DNA of 64,000 nt from CAVQZC01 sp963718315 (lineage in GTDB: Bacteria > Actinomycetota > Thermoleophilia > Gaiellales > JAICJC01). Where the stretch lies: positions 682,001 through 746,000 of the forward strand of contig CAVQZC010000012.1 in the NCBI GenBank assembly GCA_963718315.1, in the 5' to 3' direction. A program made the translations under genes and the position numbers. This document shows, one piece after another, positions 25,419-33,289 of this stretch (position 1 is the stretch's first letter; every line of letters begins with the position of its first letter). The notes beneath the pieces are model-generated. The model made no database searches. It was not told the origin of the DNA and saw only the letters and a list, made by a program, of their open reading frames with translations.

Positions 25419-27686
25419 GCCTGCATCGCCTCCCACACCCGCTCGGGCGTCATCGGCAGCCGGTGCACCCGCGCCCCGGTGACCTTGGCGATCGCGTTGC
25501 CGATTGCGCCCGGCGTCGGGACGCACGGCGGCTCGCCGATCCCCTTGGAGCCGAACGGCCCCGCCTGGGGCGTGTCGATCTGCACCCAGTGGACGGTGAT
25601 CGGCGGCGCGTCGGAGCAGGTCTGGAGCTTGTAGTCGAGCAGGTGCGGGTTGCGCTGGCGGCCGTCGTCGTCGAGCAGCGAGCCCTCGAGCGTGCGCCAT
25701 CCCGATCCCCATCACGACGCCGCCCTCCGCCTGGCCGCGGGCGCCGATCGGGTTCAGCACCTTGCCCGAATCGTGGGCCGCGGCGACCTCGAGCACCCGG
25801 ACGACGCCGGTCTCGCGGTCGACCTTGCAGTGCACGGCGTGCGTGATGAACGTCGGCGCGACGAACGACTCCATCCCCAGCCGCCCGGTGCACCCGGAGG
25901 CGTCGACCTCGGGCACCGGAGGTGGAGTGCCCGACCCGCGGCCGAGCAGGAGCTGGTCGCCCTGGGCCGTCTCGCACAGCGACGCAATGCCGACGCTCTT
26001 GGTGGGCGAGCCCTTGACCCGGACGGCCCCGTCCGCCAGCTCGAGGTCGGCGCGCGACGCCTCCAGCGCATCCTCGGCGAGCGTCAGCAGCTGCTCGCGG
26101 ATGTCCTCCGCCGCCTTCACCACGGCCCGGCCGTTGTTGAAGGTCGTCTGCGATCCCGACGCCCCGGAGTCGAACGGCCCGGCGTCGGTGTCCTGGTAGA
26201 GCACCGAGAAGTCGTCCGGCTGCATGCCGAGCACCTCTGCTGCCAGCAGCGGCAACGCCATCACGGCGCCGGTGCCGCACTCCTGGGCGCCGGTCACGAT
26301 CGTCCCCGACCCGTCGGCGTTCAGCTTCACGTAGGCGCCGGAGGCGATGCTGAAGGAGGGCCACCAGCCGCAGGCGATGCCGATCGCCTCGTCATCCGGC
26401 AGGTCGCGCCCGTAGCCGATCATCTCGGCTGCCTTGTCCAGGGTCTCGGCGGCGCCGATCGGGTCGAACACCTGCCGGGTCGGCCCCTCGTCGCCCTCGC
26501 GGACGACGTTCGTGCGGCGCAGCTCCAGCGGGTCGATCCCCAGCTGGCCGGCCACCGAGTCCATGTGCTGCTCGACCGCCCAGCACGCCTGCGGCGCGGT
26601 GGGGGCGCGCACCGAGCCCGACGGGGTGGTGTTGGTGTAGGCCAGGCTGGCATCGACGAACACGTTCGGCACCTTGTACGGGCCGACGGCGATCATCGCG
26701 GCGAGCTGGGGGAAGAAGGGGGCGTCGGCGCTGTAGGCGCCGTTGTCCAGGATCAGCCGGGCGCGGCGGGCCACCAGCGTCCCGTCCTTCATGGCGCCGG
26801 TCTCCAGCTCGATCACCTGGCCCTCGCGGCGATGGTCGGGTGCGAGAAACTCCTCGCGGCGGTTGAACACCAGCCGCACCGGCCGCCGGGTGGCGCGGGC
26901 CAGCGCGGCGATGTGGGCCTCGAAGTGGAACTCGCACTTGCCGCCGAAACCGCCGCCCAGGTAGGGGACGATGATGCGGACGTTCGACTCGGGGATCTCG
27001 AGGGTGGTCGCGACCCCGGAGCGGGCGATGAAGGGCACCTGAGTCGACGACCAGACGGTCACCTTCGACCCCAGCCAGTGCGCGACGATGGCGTGCGGCT
27101 CGATCGGCACGGCATGCGACATGTCGGCCACGTACCGCTCGCGCACGACGACGTCGGCCGACGCAAGGCCGGCCTCGACGTCTCCCTTGGCGATGGTCGA
27201 GCGGGAGGCGTCGTTGCGGTCACGGACGACCTCGTCCATCGCGCCGTAGCTCTCCCAGTCCGTGTGCACCAGCGTCGTGCCCTCTGCGAGCGAGGCTTCG
27301 ATGTCCGCCACCGCGGGCAGTGGTTCGTAGTCGACCTCGACCAGGGCGGCCGCCTGCTCCGCGATCTCGGGCGTGCGCGCGGCGACGGCGGCGACGATCT
27401 CGCCCTCGAACCGCACCACGTCCTTCGCAAACAGCGTGCGGTCCTGGATGAACGCCCCGTAGCGAACGTCGGGGACGTCACCCTGGGTGATCACCGCGAA
27501 GACGCCGGGCAGCTCGCGAGCGCGAGTGGTGTCGATCCGCGTGATCCGGGCGTGGGTGTGATCGGCGTAGCGGAACTTCGCGTGCAGCATGCCCGCCATC
27601 GTCAGGTCGGCCGTGTAGTGGCCGGTGCCGGTGACCTTGTCGTGTCCGTCGGAACGGATCAGATCTGTACCCAGGACCGTCGTCAA
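25415..27686 (-). CDS. Molybdopterin-binding large subunit, frameshifted near 25698
   Basis: The catalytic subunit of a xanthine dehydrogenase/CO dehydrogenase-type hydroxylase. It contains GHYTADLTMAGMLHAKF at the start, PYLGGGFGGK near residue 240, SVRAPTAPQACWAVEQ near 355 and CGTGAVMALP. After MGIGMA the frame changes: the expected LEGSLLDDDGRQ, YKLQTC, GSKGIGEPP (with the conserved Glu) and PERVWEAM lie in the next frame. One extra base around 25695-25702 explains this. The substrate is not CO, because the AYxCSxR loop is absent. TTG 27686 follows GGAGGAGG. Confidence 0.88.
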
Positions 27687-27757
27687 TGTTGCCTCCTCCG
27701 GGCGGGCAGTGGAGCGCAAGCTTACCTACGGGGGCGCCGATGATCTAGGTTGACCGG

Positions 27758-28912
27758 ATGGCAATCGCGTCGGTGTACGGCGACCTGCTTCGGGTGCCGG
27801 TAGTCCGCCGTCAGACGCTGAGCAGCGTCGTCGCCCAGGTCACCCAGACGGTTGCCGTCGGCATCGCGCTCGTCGTACACGGCGCGACCGGCTCGCTGGC
27901 TGCCGGAGGCGTCGCCGCCGCGGCCTTCGCGCTGGGCGTCTGTGTCGCCCGTCCGGTTCAGGGACGGGCGCTCGACCGGCGCGGCGTACGGCCCGTGCTC
28001 GTCGGCTGCGCCCTGGGGCACGCCGCTGCGTTGTGCGCTCTGGCGGTTGCGGCACCTGGCGGTTCCGCTCCGGCCCTGGACGTGCTGGCGCTGCTGTGCG
28101 GACTCTCTCTGCCGCCGATCTCGCAGGCCATGCGCGCTGAGTGGGGGCGCTCGATCGAGCCGGCGGCCAGGTCTGCGGCGTTCAGCCTGGCGACGATTGC
28201 GCAGGAGCTGGCGGTGTTCGGCGGCCCGCTGTTGCTGGCGGTGGTGATCGCGGCGAGCTCGCCGCGGGCCGCCGTCGCGGTGCTTGGCCTGGTCGCCTGC
28301 GTGGGTACCATCGGGTTTGCGCTCTCGCTTCCCGCCGCGGCGAGCGACGCGGAGGCCGCTGACCGACCGGGTCGCCGGGTCGCGGGCGCCCTGCTCGCGC
28401 TGGTTGCCGTGTCGTTCCTGCTGGGCTCGGCGCTGGGCGCCGTGCAGGTATCCGTCGCCGCGGTGGCGACCGAGCACACCCAGCCCGCCCTGGCAGGCCT
28501 CCTGATCGCGGTGATGTCGATCGGCGGCCTGGCCGGGGGCCTGACCTACGGCGCCGTGCGCTCGGGCTCGGCCGCAGCCGCCGATCTGGTCGGTGCGCTC
28601 GTGCTCCTGACGGCTGCCGCCGTTGTTCTGGCGCTGGTGGGCAGCGTGCCGGCCACGGCCGCTCTGCTGTTCGCGGTCGGGCTGGGGCTCAACCCGGCGA
28701 TTACCGCGATCACCCTCCAGGTGCGCGAACTGGGCGGGGGCGCCGAGGGCTTCGGCTGGCTGTCGGCCGGCACGGGATCGGGGACGGCCCTCGGTGCGGC
28801 GCTGGCCGGATATGCGGCACAGCGCGCGGGCGATCCCGGGCCCGGTTTCGCTGTCGCGGCCGGGTCGTGTGCGCTGGGCCTGGCCCTCGTGTGGGTCAGT
28901 CCCCGGCGCTGA
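27758..28912 (+). CDS. MFS transporter
   Basis: A 384-residue membrane protein with about twelve helices and very high Ala/Leu/Val content. The motif RPVQGRALDRRGVRPVL near residue 68 is the MFS loop 2-3 signature. It is transcribed away from the molybdenum hydroxylase operon with 71 bases between starts and may move that pathway's substrate. A TAGGTT hexamer begins 12 bases before the ATG, which makes it leaderless. It overlaps the convergent M20 gene by 17 bases. Confidence 0.78.
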   Translation: MAIASVYGDLLRVPVVRRQTLSSVVAQVTQTVAVGIALVVHGATGSLAAGGVAAAAFALGVCVARPVQGRALDRRGVRPVLVGCALGHAAALCALAVAAPGGSAPALDVLALLCGLSLPPISQAMRAEWGRSIEPAARSAAFSLATIAQELAVFGGPLLLAVVIAASSPRAAVAVLGLVACVGTIGFALSLPAAASDAEAADRPGRRVAGALLALVAVSFLLGSALGAVQVSVAAVATEHTQPALAGLLIAVMSIGGLAGGLTYGAVRSGSAAAADLVGALVLLTAAAVVLALVGSVPATAALLFAVGLGLNPAITAITLQVRELGGGAEGFGWLSAGTGSGTALGAALAGYAAQRAGDPGPGFAVAAGSCALGLALVWVSPRR

Positions 28913-29924
28913 CCGGCGCCAGCCGGTCGGCCAGCGCGCGTACCTGGCGCGTTCCGGTATCGAGCGAGCCGAGGTCGATCCGCTCGGAGCTCGTGTGCAT
29001 GCCCGACCCGCGGGAGCACCCGATCGTCAGCGCGGGGATGCCGAGCCTGAGGGCGGCGTTGGCGTCGGTCGAGCCCGAGGAGATGCGGTCCGGGAGCCCG
29101 AGCTCGGCGTGCACCGCGAGCGCCGCCACGGCCAGCGGGTGGGCCGGGTCGAGCCGGCCCGCGGGCCGGCGCCCGACCTCTTCCGCCGTCAGCGTCAGCG
29201 GATAGCTGACACGGAGCTCGCCGACCTTCTCGGCAAGTGCGTCCAGGTCGTCGTCGTCGAGCGAGCGCCGCTCCACCAGCAGCTCGGCCTCGGCGGCGAT
29301 GGCGTTGGCGGCGCCGCCACCTGAGATGCGCCCGATGTTGACCGGGTCTGCGAGCAGGTCAGTGGCCACGCCGACCAGCGCGTGGACTGCGCTGGGCGTG
29401 CCCCAGTCCCACCACGAGTGCCCTCCCGGCCCGCTCACGGCCAGCCGGTAGCGGACGCTGCCGACCGCGTCGAGGATCACCTCGTCAAGCCCCTGGCCCT
29501 CGACTGCGACGGCCGTCGCAGGCTGCAGGTCGGCGCACGCGGCAAGCGCACCCCGCAGGTTGCCCAGCCCTTCCTCACCGACCGTGAACGCCACCGCCAG
29601 CGAGCGCGGCGCTCCCGCATCCTCCAGGGCCCAGACGCACGCCATCACGGCGGCCGCGTTGTCCCCGATCCCGGGCCCGATCGCCCAGTCGCCGTCTCGC
29701 TCGACGGTCAGCGGTGTCTCAGAAGGAAACACCGTGTCGACGTGGGCCATCAGCAGTAGGCCGGGCGCCTCGTCGCCGAACCGCCAGATCAGGTTCCCCG
29801 CGGCGTCGCGAGAGCGGGCGCCGTCCGCGCCCGCCAGCCGCTGCTCCAGCCAGGCGATCCTGGCCTGCTCCGACCCGGTGGGGGCTGGAATCTCGGCGAG
29901 TGCAATCAGCTCGTCGGCGTTCAC
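28896..29924 (-). CDS. M20 family peptidase/deacylase
   Basis: A 342-residue M20 enzyme related to LysK/ArgE. It has LMAHVDTVFP near residue 62, PGIGDNAAAV near 86, FTVGEEGLGN with the catalytic Glu near 117, and SGPGGHSWWDWG in the lid region. It starts with GTG overlapping the DUF1028 stop (GTGA), so it is the last gene of the HpaB-RidA-DUF1028 operon. A role in hydrolysing an amide product of that pathway is inferred. Confidence 0.85.
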   Translation of the reverse strand: MNADELIALAEIPAPTGSEQARIAWLEQRLAGADGARSRDAAGNLIWRFGDEAPGLLLMAHVDTVFPSETPLTVERDGDWAIGPGIGDNAAAVMACVWALEDAGAPRSLAVAFTVGEEGLGNLRGALAACADLQPATAVAVEGQGLDEVILDAVGSVRYRLAVSGPGGHSWWDWGTPSAVHALVGVATDLLADPVNIGRISGGGAANAIAAEAELLVERRSLDDDDLDALAEKVGELRVSYPLTLTAEEVGRRPAGRLDPAHPLAVAALAVHAELGLPDRISSGSTDANAALRLGIPALTIGCSRGSGMHTSSERIDLGSLDTGTRQVRALADRLAPVSAGD

Positions 29925-30598
29925 GGCTCGTCGCCGGGCACGCCGTAGGAGGGCGCGGCCGATGGATCGAGGGCGCGCGTCACGTAGTCGTCCATCTGGG
30001 GCCGCCACACCTCCCACACCGCGCGCAGCGCGGAAACCGGCTCGTCGTGCCAGTCGACCCGCAGGTCGGCGATCGGCCACTCCACCCGGTCGCAGACGAC
30101 GAGCCCGGCCGAGCGCACCGGCCCTTCCTCGCCTCCGGCGGACAGCCCGGCCTCGAGCGCCTGCACCAGCCGTTCCACCAGGTGCTCCCCGGCCGATTCG
30201 GCGAATGCCTCCAGCATGGCCGCCGGGACGCCGGCCGAGGCGAGCAGGTTGCCGGCAGCGACCGCGCCGTCGCCCTCGATCGCGGCATGAGTGCCCAGCG
30301 TCCGGCTACCCGAGAAGCTGGCAGTCCCGCCGGCGGCGTCGACCGCGGTCAGCTGCCGGTAGGCGATGTGCTGCTGCTGGGAGGTGATGGCCGCGACAGC
30401 GTCGGAGGCGGAGACCCCCTCGGCCATCAGGTCGAGCATCCGTGTTCCCAGGCGGGGATCGGTGACGTTCTGGGAAGCGGCGGCGCCGATACCGGCGCGC
30501 ACATGGGCGCAGCGGGCCGCGACTGCAGGTGATGACGAGCTGACCACCACGCCCAGCATGCCCGTGGCGGCGTCGCGGCCGACCAGCGAGAAGGTCAC
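29921..30598 (-). CDS. DUF1028 family protein
   Basis: A 225-residue DUF1028 protein: the N-terminus FSLVGRDAATGMLGVVVSSSS and the segment SQNVTDPRLGTRMLDLM are family hallmarks. The family is structurally related to N-terminal nucleophile hydrolases, and its role is not established; it often sits with amidases and RidA proteins. GTG 30598 overlaps the RidA stop. The start codon places a Val/Thr-Phe-Ser at the N-terminus. Confidence 0.85.
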   Translation of the reverse strand: MTFSLVGRDAATGMLGVVVSSSSPAVAARCAHVRAGIGAAASQNVTDPRLGTRMLDLMAEGVSASDAVAAITSQQQHIAYRQLTAVDAAGGTASFSGSRTLGTHAAIEGDGAVAAGNLLASAGVPAAMLEAFAESAGEHLVERLVQALEAGLSAGGEEGPVRSAGLVVCDRVEWPIADLRVDWHDEPVSALRAVWEVWRPQMDDYVTRALDPSAAPSYGVPGDEP

Positions 30599-31008
30599 CC
30601 GGCCTCCCGCACGGCGATCACGTCGACCTCGACCACCCACTCGGGCCGGGCCAGCGCCTGGACGACCAGGCCGGTGAACACGGGGAAGACGCCGCGCAGC
30701 CTCCGCCCGAGCACCTTGTAGACGTCCTCGCGGTACCGGATGTCGGTCAGGTACACGGTCACCTTGCAGATCTCCGCGAGGCGGCTGTCGCACTCCCCCA
30801 GCAGCAGCTCGATGTTGTCCATCACCTTCTCGGCTTGCCCGCCGGGATCGCCCACCGCAACGTTCTCGCGGGTGTCCAGGTCCTGGGCCACCTGGCCGCG
30901 GAGGTAGATCGTGTCGCCCGCGATCACGGCCTGGCAGAGGTCGTTGTCGAGCTGCTGCTCGGGGTACGTGTCGCGGGTGTTGAACGGCCGGATCCGCTGG
31001 TGCGTCAT
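30595..31008 (-). CDS. RidA family protein
   Basis: A 137-residue member of the RidA/YjgF/UK114 family, which hydrolyses reactive enamines and imines. It has IYLRGQVAQDLDT near residue 35, KVTVYLTDIRYRED near 83 and the C-terminal EWVVEVDVIAV. The usual active-site arginine is not obvious in the degenerate C-terminal part, so catalytic status is uncertain. It overlaps the monooxygenase gene as ATGA. Confidence 0.88.
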   Translation of the reverse strand: MTHQRIRPFNTRDTYPEQQLDNDLCQAVIAGDTIYLRGQVAQDLDTRENVAVGDPGGQAEKVMDNIELLLGECDSRLAEICKVTVYLTDIRYREDVYKVLGRRLRGVFPVFTGLVVQALARPEWVVEVDVIAVREAG

Positions 31009-32468
31009 GCCGGGCTCCCGGCGAGCACCCGTTCGGAGAGGCCGGCGGACGCCTGCACGACCCTGAGCGGCTGCTCGAAGTCGAACGTCCGGTAGACGGC
31101 GGCCAGGTGCGCGAACGGGGGCGACTGTGCGAACAGCTCGAACGTCAGCCGGTGGCCGGCGTAGTCGGAGTTCAGCAGGTCCCGGGCGAACGCCAGCAGC
31201 CGCCGCCGGTCATCGGCCGACCAGCGCTCGTTGACCGTGTAGTACTTCTCCAGCCAGGGCGCGGTTGCCGGATTCTCGAACGTTGCCAGATCAGGCGTGA
31301 CGCAGATCTGACCCCCGCACAGCTCGCGGGCGACGTGCATCATCGCGGGGAGCTGGGAGCACGCCAGCACCCGCCCCGTGAGCAGCAGCGACTGGTTCGG
31401 CATCAGCAGGCCGCCGGGGCTGGGCTCGGCCTCGGCGACGGCTGCCGTCAGATGGGCGTTGATCCCCTCCCGATAGCAGGCCAGCGCGGCCAGCTTCTCC
31501 TGCACCGCCTGCTGCCGCTCGAGGCCGGTCTGGCGGACGTTGAACAGCGCCGCGCCGATCAGCATGTCGGCCGTGCGCAGGATCCGCTGCACGAACGGGA
31601 ATGCGCTGTAGCGGTGGAGGGTCGCTCGGATGAAGGCCGCAGCCCGCGTGTGGCGGTAGAAGAGGACGTTCTCCCACGGGATCTCCACGTCGTCGAACAC
31701 CACCAGGGTGTCGACCTCGTCGAACCGGTTGGCCAGCGGATAGTCGGCTGCCGGTCGCCTGCCGGCAAAGCCGGTGCGGCAGATGTGCCGGACACCCCGT
31801 GCTCCCATCGGGCAGATGAATCCGAGGGCGTAGTCGGACAGCTCCGCGTCGCCCCAGTTGGCGATGGTGGGCTTGACGAACGCCTGGTTGGCGTAGGCGG
31901 CAGCCGTCTCGTACTTGGCGCCGCGGACGACGATCCCGTTGTCCGTCTCGGAGACGACGTGCAGCAGCATGTCGGGATCCTGGTCCTGCGGCCGCTTCGA
32001 CCGGTCGCCCTTGGGGTCGGTGTTGGCCGAGACATGGAATGGGTCGCCGGTGACGGCTCGCTGCACGTGGTTGCGGATGTTCTCGGCGAACTGGGGGTCG
32101 ACCTCGTTGAGGACGTCCTGGCCGTCGTACAGCGACCACATCTCGCCGACCGTCTCGTCCCCGACCCGGATCACCACGCCGCCGACGTCGTCCATGACCG
32201 CGTCCACCGCGCGGCGCTTGTCCTCCCAGTCCTCCCGCGAGCGCGGCGGCTTGAGGCCGATCGCGTTGCGCTCCCCGCTGGCGGCGTCGAGGTAGGTCAT
32301 CGTGTCGCGCGTGGTCTCGTCGTGGGCCATGTCGAAGATGCGCGCCCGAACGTCGACCAGCGGCTTGAACATGGGGTGGGTGGTGACGTCGTCCACCCGC
32401 TCGCCGTCGATCCAGACCTCGCGGCCGTCGCGGATCGATTCTCGGTACTCGTCACCCGTGCGGATCAT
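31005..32468 (-). CDS. HpaB-type flavin-dependent monooxygenase
   Basis: A 487-residue protein of the 4-hydroxyphenylacetate 3-hydroxylase family, which uses FADH2 from a separate reductase. The N-terminus MIRTGDEYRESIRDGREVW is typical, followed by HPMFKPLVD, VSETDNGIVVRGAK near residue 205 and EIPWENVLFY near 275. Substrates in the family range from phenols to pyrroles and other heterocycles, so the exact one is open. ATG 32468 has GGAAAGGA before it. RidA, DUF1028 and M20 follow with four-base overlaps, indicating a catabolic unit; no flavin reductase is nearby. Confidence 0.88.
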   Translation of the reverse strand: MIRTGDEYRESIRDGREVWIDGERVDDVTTHPMFKPLVDVRARIFDMAHDETTRDTMTYLDAASGERNAIGLKPPRSREDWEDKRRAVDAVMDDVGGVVIRVGDETVGEMWSLYDGQDVLNEVDPQFAENIRNHVQRAVTGDPFHVSANTDPKGDRSKRPQDQDPDMLLHVVSETDNGIVVRGAKYETAAAYANQAFVKPTIANWGDAELSDYALGFICPMGARGVRHICRTGFAGRRPAADYPLANRFDEVDTLVVFDDVEIPWENVLFYRHTRAAAFIRATLHRYSAFPFVQRILRTADMLIGAALFNVRQTGLERQQAVQEKLAALACYREGINAHLTAAVAEAEPSPGGLLMPNQSLLLTGRVLACSQLPAMMHVARELCGGQICVTPDLATFENPATAPWLEKYYTVNERWSADDRRRLLAFARDLLNSDYAGHRLTFELFAQSPPFAHLAAVYRTFDFEQPLRVVQASAGLSERVLAGSPA

Positions 32469-32487
32469 CTGCGTCCTTTCCGGTCGT

Positions 32488-32838
32488 TCAGCGTTGCTCG
32501 TGCGCAGCGGCCAGATCGAACACGACGTTGACCAGCCAGACGATGACCGTCGCCGCGGCAACCGACCAGAAGCCGCCTGCGTCGAAGCCGGGGACGAGCC
32601 ACGACGTGAGGGCGATCATCCCCATGCTGACCAGGAACAGGGCGAGCCCGAGCGTGATGATGATGAACGGGATGCTGAGGATCGTCAGAATTGGCTTGAC
32701 GACTGCGTTCGCCACGCCCAGCACCACACCGGCCAGGACGACATCGCCGAGGCTGCTCGCGGTGACTCCGCCGAGCAGCCTCACCGCCACCCAGAGGGCG
32801 ATCGCGTTCACCAGACATGTGCCGAGGAATCGGAGCAT
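32488..32838 (-). CDS. Phage holin family (PF04020-like) membrane protein
   Basis: A 116-residue protein with four hydrophobic helices. The segment VKPILTILSIPFIIITLG near residue 47 is the hallmark of the chromosomal holin-IV/YvlD group, widespread in bacteria and not part of a prophage. Function is unknown. Its ATG lies four bases after the 3' end of the tRNA-Arg gene on the same strand. Confidence 0.85.
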   Translation of the reverse strand: MLRFLGTCLVNAIALWVAVRLLGGVTASSLGDVVLAGVVLGVANAVVKPILTILSIPFIIITLGLALFLVSMGMIALTSWLVPGFDAGGFWSVAAATVIVWLVNVVFDLAAAHEQR

Positions 32839-32841
32839 GGA

Positions 32842-32914
32842 TGCCCTCGCCAGGATTCGAACCTGGGACGCCGGCCTTAGGAGAGCCGCGCTCTATCCCC
32901 TGAGCTACGAGGGC
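32842..32914 (-). tRNA. tRNA-Arg (anticodon CCT)
   Basis: The reverse strand folds as a complete cloverleaf: acceptor GCCCTCG with CGAGGGC, D-arm GCTC/GAGC, anticodon loop CTCCTAA giving anticodon CCT (reads AGG), variable GCGTC, T-arm CCAGG-TTCGAAT-CCTGG and discriminator A. CCA is not encoded. A TACGAT hexamer lies upstream on this strand. Confidence 0.97.
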
Positions 32915-33024
32915 ACGTGTCGAGCATCGTACCGGCGCCGCGGGCCCGGACGGTTCCCGTTCAAGGTTTCGGTTAGGCCGCCGATACTGGACGAGCTCCG
33001 CATTCCGATTTGTCCGGTGTTCTG

Positions 33025-33054
33025 TTGGTGAAGATACGGTTTATTCGGTACAAT
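33025..33054 (+). promoter_or_regulatory. Promoter in AT-rich patch
   Basis: TTGGTG (33025-33030) and TACAAT (33049-33054) are separated by 18 bases, the clearest two-part promoter in the window. It sits in an unusually AT-rich stretch of about 70 bases and points at the small ORF that follows. Confidence 0.6.
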
Positions 33055-33083
33055 GTGGAAAACACGACGTTTATGATGGAGTC

Positions 33084-33248
33084 ATGATGAATTACCTACT
33101 GCCTATCTACTCAGCACGATCCAGGACCCCGCAGCGCGAGACCGAGCGGGACTACCTGATGCGCGTCGCTCGTGAGAAGGACCACATCGAGCGCCAGGAG
33201 CGCCGCCGCTCGATGATCCGCCGGATCACCCGTCGTCGGCCCTCGTAG
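33084..33248 (+). CDS. Small arginine-rich protein (54 residues)
   Basis: A 54-residue ORF not overlapping any other gene. It begins with two methionines and NYLLPIYSARSRTP, then a highly charged helix with many Arg and Glu residues and ends in RRRPS. GGAG lies two bases before the first ATG and five before the second (33087), which may be the true start. It has its own promoter and ends before a strong hairpin. No family is recognised; the basic character suggests nucleic-acid or membrane-surface contact, which is speculation. Confidence 0.55.
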   Translation: MMNYLLPIYSARSRTPQRETERDYLMRVAREKDHIERQERRRSMIRRITRRRPS

Positions 33249-33262
33249 TGAGCTACTGGTGA

Positions 33263-33288
33263 GCGGGCGCCCCGCGAGGGGCGCCCGT
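33263..33288. terminator. Hairpin between convergent genes
   Basis: A ten-pair perfect GC stem (33264-33273 with 33278-33287), extended by one G-T pair, with a GCGA (GNRA) tetraloop, lies between the small ORF and the glutamine-synthetase-like gene. There is no T-run on either side, so termination would be factor-assisted or weak. Confidence 0.55.
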
Positions 33289-33289
33289 C

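Noticed and set aside
24516..27719. A 1067-residue molybdopterin-FAD fusion protein.
   Set aside because: The junction contains about 90 residues of out-of-frame sequence; correcting one base gives two normal genes with an ATGA overlap.
32488..32838. Prophage holin beside a tRNA as evidence of a prophage.
   Set aside because: The sequence is of the chromosomal PF04020 group and no other phage gene is present.
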